This document shows positions 5,902-11,145 of a stretch of DNA of 11,145 bases, piece by piece (the first letter of the stretch is position 1; each line of letters starts with the position of its first letter). Location: positions 1 to 11,145 of the forward strand of contig JAKLFS010000009.1 of NCBI GenBank assembly GCA_022711075.1. The letters run 5' to 3'. The DNA is from Patescibacteria group bacterium (lineage in GTDB: Bacteria > Patescibacteriota > Minisyncoccia > UBA6257 > JAAZHW01). The position numbers were made by a program, and so were the translations under genes. The notes under the pieces were generated by a model. That model worked only from the letters and a program-made list of their open reading frames with translations. It was not told the origin of the DNA and did no database searches.

Positions 5902-6438
5902 TCAGCGCATAATCACTTGCGTCCGATGATTTTTGATAATTTCTATCAAGGTCAGGATGTCTTCATTGAGCATTCTGATGCAGCCGCGGGTAGCCTTTTT
6001 CCCGATGGAAGCTCGGTCATTATTGCCGTGGATACGAATAGGCAAATGGAAACTTTTATTCGTATAAGCAATCACCAATTGGGCTTTGCCCATGGCATTT
6101 CTGGGGTCGCCGGCGCGGATGACAGCCGGAAGTTCTTTGCCGTATTTTTTTAAATAGGCGCTGCGCGTTGCAGAAGTAGGGTACCAAGCGGGATTAATCT
6201 CTATTTTTGTCACTGTGCCGATTAACGGCAGGGGCAGGGCTTTGGAAAACAGGGGAGTGGCAACGGGAAAGCGTTTGATTTCTTTCTGGTCGCCATCCAA
6301 TTGATAGAGAATCAGGGTTTTGGAACTGATTTCCACCAGGAGTAGATAATCATAATCGGCGGCTGCTCCTTTGGCCAGTGTTGATGTCAGCAGGGTTGGC
6401 AAGAGCACTAGAGCTGAGATGTTTTTTAAGGAACGCAT
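5902..6438 (-). CDS. Exported L,D-transpeptidase (YkuD domain)
   Basis: Forms 3-3 peptidoglycan cross-links or attaches other groups to the wall, acting outside the membrane through a catalytic cysteine. The 178-residue protein has a signal peptide (hydrophobic core 8-21, cleavage likely near GAAA at 24-27) and then a YkuD domain over nearly all the rest. The signature reads H137-G-N, then 13 residues on, T-R-G-C153-I-R-M. C153 is the nucleophile and H137 the upstream histidine. The residue that is usually His two before the Cys (SHGC) is Arg here (TRGC). The start at 6438 is set by the AAGGAG site five bases upstream; an in-frame ATG at 6504 would lie in the promoter. No extra wall-binding domain is present, so it is a minimal form. 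Confidence 0.88.
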   Translation of the reverse strand: MRSLKNISALVLLPTLLTSTLAKGAAADYDYLLLVEISSKTLILYQLDGDQKEIKRFPVATPLFSKALPLPLIGTVTKIEINPAWYPTSATRSAYLKKYGKELPAVIRAGDPRNAMGKAQLVIAYTNKSFHLPIRIHGNNDRASIGKKATRGCIRMLNEDILTLIEIIKNHRTQVIMR

Positions 6439-6443
6439 TTTTT

Positions 6444-6449
6444 CTCCTT
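6444..6449 (-). promoter_or_regulatory. SD site of the L,D-transpeptidase
   Basis: On the minus strand AAGGAG precedes the ATG at 6438 by five bases, and so fixes this start over the in-frame ATG 22 codons earlier. Confidence 0.85.
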
Positions 6450-6475
6450 GAAGATGACTTTTTCTTCTGCCTCTA

Positions 6476-6504
6476 ATTTTATAATATTTTTTTCCGATTG
6501 GCAA
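6476..6504 (-). promoter_or_regulatory. Leftward promoter of the L,D-transpeptidase
   Basis: On the minus strand TTGCCA (6504-6499), a 17-base spacer and TAAAAT (6481-6476) predict a start near 6469 and a leader of about 31 bases containing the SD site. Its -35 overlaps the -35 of the rightward promoter. Confidence 0.6.
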
Positions 6505-6526
6505 AAAGTCCGATTGAGGATATAAT
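6498..6526 (+). promoter_or_regulatory. Rightward promoter of the nuclease-alr operon
   Basis: TTGGCA (6498-6503), an ideal 17-base spacer and an exact TATAAT (6521-6526) predict a start near 6533. This places the in-frame ATG-free start at 6498 inside the -35 and supports ATG 6552, after a 19-base leader with no clear SD site. Confidence 0.75.
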
Positions 6527-6551
6527 TGAATTAAGAAGAAAATATTTATTT

Positions 6552-7277
6552 ATGGCCAAAAAACTTTACTTTAATAATTCTCCAGAGCCGTTTGAATTGA
6601 GCCGCACTAAAATCGAACTTTTTATTCAGTGTCCGCGCTGTTTTTATTTAGACAGAAAATTAGGCATTAGCCGGCCTTCCATACCGGGTTTTACTTTGAA
6701 TAGTGCCGTTGATACTTTATTGAAAAGAGAATTTGATATTCATCGCACCAATAAAGAAGCCCATCCCTTAATGGCGGCCTATGGCATTTCTGCCGTTCCT
6801 TTTGAACATGAAAAAATGGAGGAATGGCGTCATAATTTTACCGGTGTCAGATTTCATTATCAACCGACTAATTTCATCGTTTTTGGCGCCGTGGATGATA
6901 TCTGGATTAACGATAAAAAGGAGCTGCACGTTGTTGATTATAAAGCAACCAGTCAGGACGAAGAAGTCAATTTGGAAGGAAGATATAAAGAAGGTTATAA
7001 AAGACAAGCGGAAATTTATCAGTGGCTTTTGCGGCAAAATGGATTTCAGGTTTCCGATATCGCTTATTTCGTTTATGCCAACGGCCGCAAGGATTTGGAA
7101 GCGTTTGACGGTAAATTGGAGTTTAAAGTCAGGATCATTCCCTATTTAGGCAATGCCTCTTGGGTTTCTAAAAAATTGGAAGAAATTCATAAATGTTTGC
7201 AAAGCGATGAAATTCCCTTTCCGGCATTTGATTGCGAATATTGCGCTTATGCGCGGCAGGCCAACGATTTGGGATAA
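6552..7277 (+). CDS. PD-(D/E)XK nuclease family protein (RecB/Cas4-like) with two CxxC pairs
   Basis: A likely metal-dependent DNA nuclease of the RecB/Cas4-like superfamily, 241 residues. The core shows GAVDDIW (D115/D116, first acidic motif), HVVDYKAT (D129-x-K131, the D-x-K motif) and QAEIYQWLL (the conserved Q-motif helix). Two cysteine pairs flank it: C27-x-x-C30 (FIQCPRCFYL) near the start and C228-x-x-C231 (DCEYCAYA) at the end. Together they suit a metal or Fe-S cluster tying the termini together. Classical Cas4/AddB clusters use one N-terminal and three C-terminal cysteines, so a 2+2 layout differs. No helicase or CRISPR genes are nearby, so Cas4 as such is unlikely; a repair or housekeeping role is inferred. 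It heads a unit with alr, 20 bases downstream. Confidence 0.83.
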   Translation: MAKKLYFNNSPEPFELSRTKIELFIQCPRCFYLDRKLGISRPSIPGFTLNSAVDTLLKREFDIHRTNKEAHPLMAAYGISAVPFEHEKMEEWRHNFTGVRFHYQPTNFIVFGAVDDIWINDKKELHVVDYKATSQDEEVNLEGRYKEGYKRQAEIYQWLLRQNGFQVSDIAYFVYANGRKDLEAFDGKLEFKVRIIPYLGNASWVSKKLEEIHKCLQSDEIPFPAFDCEYCAYARQANDLG

Positions 7278-7297
7278 TTTTTTTCATTTTTAATAAT

Positions 7298-8452
7298 ATG
7301 AGAGTTCTTAATTTTCTTCGCCGATTCAAAAGTCTTTTTGAAGATCCGGAAGCGCGGCTTTTGCGGATTGAAATTGATTCTCAGAATTTATTGCACAATA
7401 TTTCTCAATTTCGCCGAAAATTTCCGCAGCATCAATTAGCTGCAGTTTTAAAAAGCAATGCCTACGGGCATGGTTTGAAGGAAATCGGTTCCTTCTTGGA
7501 TGATGTTGATGAGATTAGTTATTTCGCGGTTGACAGCCTGATGGAAGCACAATTACTGCGGCAGGCAGGCGTCAGGAAAAAAATCATCATTCTGGGTTAT
7601 GTGGCGGAAAAAAGTTTGACTGCCATCAAAAAATTAAAAAAAGTAATTTTAGTGGTCAATTCTTTAGCTCAAGTGGAAACATTGGGAAAGCGCATAAATT
7701 TTCCGCTGGAAGTCCATTTGAAAGTTGATACGGGCATGCATCGCCACGGTCTGGCCATTTTGGAATTGGAACCGGCAATTGAGAAATTGGCGGAAAATAA
7801 AAAAATCAGAATTAACGGCCTAATGACACATTTGGCTGATGCCAATAATCCGGAAGAAAAAAATACTTTAGCGCAGTTGAACGAGTGGGGCGCAGCGGTC
7901 AAAATATTTGAAAAATATTTTCCTCAAGGTACCTTGCACTTTGCCGCTACGGCCGGCACCCGCTATTTGAATAAAGCCAAGAGCAACTTGATTCGGCTGG
8001 GCATCGGTCTTTACGGCCATGAAAATCGGGATGACGCTGCGACAATGAATTTAAAGCCAGTTTTATCGCTCTTTGCTAAAATCGTTAATCTTCGTGAGAT
8101 TCCCAAAGGGGAGGGAGTGGGATATAATTTTCTCTTTCAAGCTGATAAAAATATGAAAATCGCCGTTATTCCTTGCGGCTATTATGAAGCAGTGCCTAAG
8201 GCCTTGGGCAATAGCGGATTTGTCTATTATCGCAATACGCCGCTTCGGCTTTTGGGCCGTACAAGCATGAATTTGTCAATTATTGACGTTTCAGCCGTGA
8301 CCGAGCCGTTGACCCTGGAAACGGAAATTGAAGTGATTTCTAGCAATCCGGTTAAATTGAATTCAGTGGAAAATTATGCGAAAATTAGTAAGCTGGCGCC
8401 GTATGAAATTTATATCCATCTGGCGCCGACGATTAAAAGGTACATCGTTTAA
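7298..8452 (+). CDS. alr: Alanine racemase
   Basis: A PLP enzyme that interconverts L- and D-alanine, supplying D-Ala for peptidoglycan stems. The 384 residues carry the PLP lysine K52 in AVLKSNAYGHG, the VDTGMHRHG segment, the RLGIGLYG segment with the PLP-nitrogen arginine, the second catalytic base Y295 in CGYYEAVPK (replacing the more usual GYADGYPR form) and GRTSMN near the C-terminus, where most family members have GR.SMD. The N-terminal TIM barrel and C-terminal beta domain are both complete. ATG 7298 is chosen over an in-frame upstream codon (7232), which would overlap the nuclease end. The 20-residue N-terminal extension before LLRIEIDSQNL is basic. The next gene starts two bases after its stop, so the two are translationally coupled. 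Confidence 0.93.
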   Translation: MRVLNFLRRFKSLFEDPEARLLRIEIDSQNLLHNISQFRRKFPQHQLAAVLKSNAYGHGLKEIGSFLDDVDEISYFAVDSLMEAQLLRQAGVRKKIIILGYVAEKSLTAIKKLKKVILVVNSLAQVETLGKRINFPLEVHLKVDTGMHRHGLAILELEPAIEKLAENKKIRINGLMTHLADANNPEEKNTLAQLNEWGAAVKIFEKYFPQGTLHFAATAGTRYLNKAKSNLIRLGIGLYGHENRDDAATMNLKPVLSLFAKIVNLREIPKGEGVGYNFLFQADKNMKIAVIPCGYYEAVPKALGNSGFVYYRNTPLRLLGRTSMNLSIIDVSAVTEPLTLETEIEVISSNPVKLNSVENYAKISKLAPYEIYIHLAPTIKRYIV

Positions 8453-8454
8453 AA

Positions 8455-8676
8455 ATGCTGATTAAAGTCAGAGTTTTCCCTAACGCCAAAAAAGAAGAAC
8501 TTAGCCAAAAATCTTCGGACAGCTTTGAGTTAAGAACTAAGGCTAAAGCGGAAAGGGGTGAGGCTAATCAGGCGGCAAAAGAGCTTTTGGCTGATTTTTT
8601 TCACGTTTCGCCGAAACAAGTGATCTTTATCAAGGGCAATCGCAGCCCCAATAAAATAGCCAAGATCATATGTTGA
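8455..8676 (+). CDS. DUF167 (YggU-like) family protein
   Basis: The 73-residue protein matches the small DUF167 fold: an opening IKVRVFPNAKKEEL strand, then ERGEANQAAKELLADFF (the family's G-x-AN-x-A-L helix), and a final VIFIKGNRSPNKIAKI strand-turn containing the G-x-x-S-x-K element. Members are usually around 95 residues, so this is a shortened version lacking C-terminal residues. The family's role is not established. The gene begins two bases after alr and overlaps the following gene by seven bases, making it the middle of a tightly packed unit. Confidence 0.85.
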   Translation: MLIKVRVFPNAKKEELSQKSSDSFELRTKAKAERGEANQAAKELLADFFHVSPKQVIFIKGNRSPNKIAKIIC

Positions 8677-9557
8677 AAAATAAGATACTTTCGGCCATTC
8701 TTATTCTAATCGTTTTACTGGCGATAGTTTTTGCCGTCAGGTTGTTTTCCGGCGAAGACGACTGGATTTGCTCCGGCGGGGAGTGGGTCAAACACGGCTA
8801 TCCCAGCGCTGCTCAGCCGACTAGCCCGTGTTTTTCCGGAATCGGTCCCGGCTTAACCATCATTTCGCCCAAAGCTGAGGCGGAAATAGCATCACCCCTG
8901 GTTGTCAAAGGTTATGTTAATGGCGATGGCTGGACCGGTTTTGAAGGTGCCGCTGGAATGGTTAGGGTTTTGGATAAAAAAGGTGAACTGCTGGCATCGG
9001 CCACTTTGGTGATTCAGGGCGAGTGGACAAAAGCGCCCGCTTATTTCGAGGCGACCCTTAATTTTGTTAATTCCGAAAATGGCGGTGGCCAATTATTATT
9101 TTCCAATGAGAATTCGAGCGGCTTGCCGGAAAAGGATAAAACCTTTGCCTTGCCGATTAAGTTCGACAAAACTCAAGAGGTGAGTGTTTATTTTCTGAGC
9201 AGCCGGTTAGATCCGGAAATTACCTGCAATAAGTCTTTTCCCGTTGTTCGAAAAGTCGCCAAAACGCAGGCTGTCGGCGCCGCTGCTTTAGTCGAGCTCT
9301 TAAAGGGTCCGACCCCGGAAGAAGAAGCTGACGGTTATTCCACCGCTCTTAATTATGGAGTGAAGGTTCAAAGCTTGAATATTAAGGATAAAATAGCGTA
9401 TGTTGATTTTGATGAGGCTTTGGAAAAGGCGGTCGGCGGTTCTTGCCGCGTGGCGGCAATCCGCAGCCAAATCACCAATACTTTGAAGCAGTTTGCCACG
9501 GTTGAAGACGTTATTATTTCCGTCAATGGCCGGACCGAAGACATTTTGCAGCCGTAA
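8670..9557 (+). CDS. Membrane-anchored Gmad2-GerMN domain protein
   Basis: The 295-residue protein starts with a single membrane helix or uncleaved signal anchor (about 5-24), so most of it is outside the membrane. A short W-I-C..GEWVKHG segment with two cysteines (34-54) follows; I associate this segment with proteins of uncultivated CPR bacteria. Residues 61-150 match Gmad2, an immunoglobulin-like domain (ISP...SPLVVKGYVNG...FEG). Residues 170-293 match GerMN (VSVYFLSSR...ALVELLKGPTPEE...NYGVKVQSLNIKDKIAYVDFDEAL...VEDVIISVNG). Both domains are named for spore-germination proteins but are common in non-sporulating bacteria, where they are thought to serve the envelope. ATG 8670 overlaps the DUF167 stop by seven bases, supporting co-translation. 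Two cysteines in the GerMN part may form a disulphide. Confidence 0.85.
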   Translation: MLKNKILSAILILIVLLAIVFAVRLFSGEDDWICSGGEWVKHGYPSAAQPTSPCFSGIGPGLTIISPKAEAEIASPLVVKGYVNGDGWTGFEGAAGMVRVLDKKGELLASATLVIQGEWTKAPAYFEATLNFVNSENGGGQLLFSNENSSGLPEKDKTFALPIKFDKTQEVSVYFLSSRLDPEITCNKSFPVVRKVAKTQAVGAAALVELLKGPTPEEEADGYSTALNYGVKVQSLNIKDKIAYVDFDEALEKAVGGSCRVAAIRSQITNTLKQFATVEDVIISVNGRTEDILQP

Positions 9558-9652
9558 TATTTGCATTTTTAATCCGTTTATCTTAATATACAATCAATCA
9601 TATAGACCTGAGTAGCCGCAACTGCGGCGATTTTTGGCATTTTCACAAGAAA
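9558..9652 (+). promoter_or_regulatory. uvrB leader with a GC-rich hairpin and weak promoter candidates
   Basis: GCCGC (9615-9619) and GCGGC (9624-9628) form a stem with an AACT loop, followed by GATTTTTGG. This could be a weak terminator of the alr unit or a hairpin in the uvrB leader. Upstream, TTGCAT (9561-9566), 17 bases and TAATAT (9584-9589) form a weak promoter candidate; TACAAT at 9589-9594 is a better -10 but has no good -35. The ATG at 9653 follows the hairpin by only 24 bases, leaving no room for another promoter. No clear SD site is present. Confidence 0.4.
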
Positions 9653-11145
9653 ATGAAACAGGAAATTTTTAAATTAAAATCAGCGTTTAAACCAACTGGC
9701 GACCAGCCGCGGGCTATTCAGCAGCTTATTTCCGGCGTCAAAAAAGGCTATCAATATCAGACTTTATTGGGCGTTACCGGTTCCGGGAAAACCTTCAGCA
9801 TGGCCAATGTTTTAAGCGGTTTTGACCGACCGGTTTTGGTGATTGCGCCCAATAAGGCCTTGGCCGCTCAGCTTTATCGCGAATATAAAAATTTTTTCCC
9901 GAAAAATTCCGTTAATTATTTCGTTTCCTATTATGATTATTACCAGCCCGAAGCTTATTTGCCGATAACCGATACTTACATTGAAAAAGAGGCGATGATT
10001 AATGATGAGATTGATCGTTTGCGTCATAAGGCCACTAGCGCGTTGATGAGCCGCCGCGATGTCATTATTGTGGCTTCGGTTTCCTGCATTTATAACCTGG
10101 GTGAGCCGGTCGGTTATACTGAATCAAAAATTCATTTGGAAGTCGGGAAACCCATTGTCCGGCAGGATTTAATCCATCAGCTGATTAAAATTCAGTTTGA
10201 AAGAACTTCGGGAGAGTTAGTCCGGGGAAAATTCCGGCTGCGCGGCGATGTTTTTGAAATAATGATGGCTCATGAAAATATTGTTTATCGAATTGAGCTC
10301 AAAGACCAAAAAATTAATTCCATTGCCCTTTTGGAACCGGTCAGCAGAAAAATTGGTGAGGGGTTATCGGAAATAGTTATTTTTCCGCCGAAACATTTTA
10401 TTTCCACTGAGCCGGTTATTCGAGAGGCGCTTAAGAATATCAGAGCCGAATTAAAAGAGAGACTGAGGTATTTTGAATCTAAAGGTTTGCCTTTGGAAGC
10501 GGAGAGATTGGAGCGTCGGACTCGTTATGATGTGGAGATGTTAAGGTCGATCGGTTATTGCCACGGCATTGAGAATTATTCGCGGCATTTGACCGGAAAA
10601 TTGGCCGGTGAGGCGCCGGATACTTTGCTCTCTTATTTTCCCAAAGATAAAAACGGTAAGCCGGATTTTTTGACCATCATTGATGAATCGCACATTGCCG
10701 TGCCGCAAATTCGGGGAATGTTCGAGGGCGATAGGAGTCGCAAGCGCGTTTTGGTTGAATACGGCTGGCGCTTGCCTTCAGCTTTGGATAACCGGCCCCT
10801 GAGATTTGAAGAGTTTGAAAAAAGAATCGGTCAGGCGATTTTTACTTCGGCGACCCCCGGCGATTGGGAACTGAAAAAATCCAGCCAGGTAGCCGAACAA
10901 ATTATCCGGCCTACCGGCTTGATTGATCCGCCGGTTGAAGTCCGTCCGGTTTTCTCCAAAGAGAAAAATTACGGCCAGATTGAAGATTTGATGGGGGAAA
11001 TAAAATTGATTGTAGCGCGTAAGGAAAGGGTTATTGTGAATACTTTAACGAAAAAGCAGGCTGAGGACTTGGACGGTTTTTTGCGAGAAAAAGGATTCAA
11101 AGCCAATTATTTGCATTCAGACATTAAAACCATTGAGCGCACTGA
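9653..11145 (+). CDS. uvrB: Excinuclease ABC subunit B (UvrB), 3' end beyond the window
   Basis: The damage-verifying helicase-like subunit of nucleotide excision repair; it takes over from UvrA at the lesion and recruits UvrC. The 497 visible codons show FKPTGDQPRAI at the start, Walker A GVTGSGKT at 40-47, the damage-gripping beta-hairpin YYDYYQPEAY at 93-102, the UvrA-binding middle region, RYDVEMLRSIGYCHGIENYSR, the Walker B-like DESH at 344-347, and FTSATPGDWE. The gene is uninterrupted to base 11145. The last helicase motif (QRIGRAARN) and the UVR tail are not visible. Full UvrB is about 660 residues, so about three quarters is here. Start chosen at ATG 9653 because the conserved core begins within 11 residues. 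uvrA and uvrC are not in the window. Confidence 0.95.
   Translation, partial: MKQEIFKLKSAFKPTGDQPRAIQQLISGVKKGYQYQTLLGVTGSGKTFSMANVLSGFDRPVLVIAPNKALAAQLYREYKNFFPKNSVNYFVSYYDYYQPEAYLPITDTYIEKEAMINDEIDRLRHKATSALMSRRDVIIVASVSCIYNLGEPVGYTESKIHLEVGKPIVRQDLIHQLIKIQFERTSGELVRGKFRLRGDVFEIMMAHENIVYRIELKDQKINSIALLEPVSRKIGEGLSEIVIFPPKHFISTEPVIREALKNIRAELKERLRYFESKGLPLEAERLERRTRYDVEMLRSIGYCHGIENYSRHLTGKLAGEAPDTLLSYFPKDKNGKPDFLTIIDESHIAVPQIRGMFEGDRSRKRVLVEYGWRLPSALDNRPLRFEEFEKRIGQAIFTSATPGDWELKKSSQVAEQIIRPTGLIDPPVEVRPVFSKEKNYGQIEDLMGEIKLIVARKERVIVNTLTKKQAEDLDGFLREKGFKANYLHSDIKTIERT

Noticed and set aside
6498..6551. Longer N-terminus for the nuclease starting at 6498.
   Set aside because: Those bases are the -35 to +19 region of the rightward promoter; ATG 6552 follows it and retains all motifs.
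6552..7277. Calling the nuclease Cas4 and looking for a CRISPR locus.
   Set aside because: No direct-repeat array or other cas gene is visible and the cysteine layout differs from Cas4.
8670..9557. Spore formation, suggested by the Gmad2 and GerMN domains.
   Set aside because: These domains are widespread in non-sporulating bacteria and no other sporulation gene is present.

Overview
The window reads as chromosomal DNA from a small-genome bacterium, most likely of the Candidate Phyla Radiation (Patescibacteria, Parcubacteria-like). This is an inference from gene content and style, with no rRNA or ribosomal-protein gene to confirm it. The clues are short compact proteins, tight spacing, a shortened PrmC, a Gmad2-GerMN lipoprotein-like protein in an organism with no other spore genes, a DUF763 protein of mainly archaeal distribution, and several lineage-typical exported proteins. 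Base composition is moderately AT-rich and uniform, with no sign of recent transfer. TGA acts as an ordinary stop (prmC, the DUF763 gene, cdd, the L,D-transpeptidase and the DUF167 gene end with it), so the TGA=Gly code of Gracilibacteria/SR1 does not fit.

Layout. Positions 1-165 are non-coding and hold a full-consensus leftward promoter plus the rightward prmC promoter. Then come prmC (release-factor methyltransferase), a four-helix membrane protein, a terminator, a DUF763 protein, cdd (cytidine deaminase) and its terminator. Next is an envelope-related block: an exported Pro/Thr-linker protein followed by a diadenylate cyclase fused to a CdaR-like YbbR domain. A small orphan protein with its own promoter, Shine-Dalgarno (SD) site and terminator follows. 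A bidirectional terminator separates it from a convergent L,D-transpeptidase. A divergent promoter pair then starts a four-gene rightward run: PD-(D/E)XK nuclease, alanine racemase, DUF167 protein, Gmad2-GerMN protein. The window ends inside uvrB.

How the genes relate. Several concern the cell envelope: alanine racemase supplies D-Ala, the L,D-transpeptidase cross-links or decorates peptidoglycan, the cyclase makes c-di-AMP (elsewhere tied to wall and turgor homeostasis), and two more products look exported or membrane-anchored. The most unusual object is the one-polypeptide CdaA-CdaR, which in Firmicutes is two neighbouring genes. DNA maintenance is represented by uvrB and perhaps by the nuclease.

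Regulatory style. TATAAT boxes are easy to see. Two genes (925 and 1436) have the box about 7 bases before the ATG and no SD site, implying leaderless mRNAs. Others (cdd, the 113-residue orphan, the transpeptidase) have textbook AAGGAG sites. No CRISPR, mobile element, tRNA or rRNA was seen.
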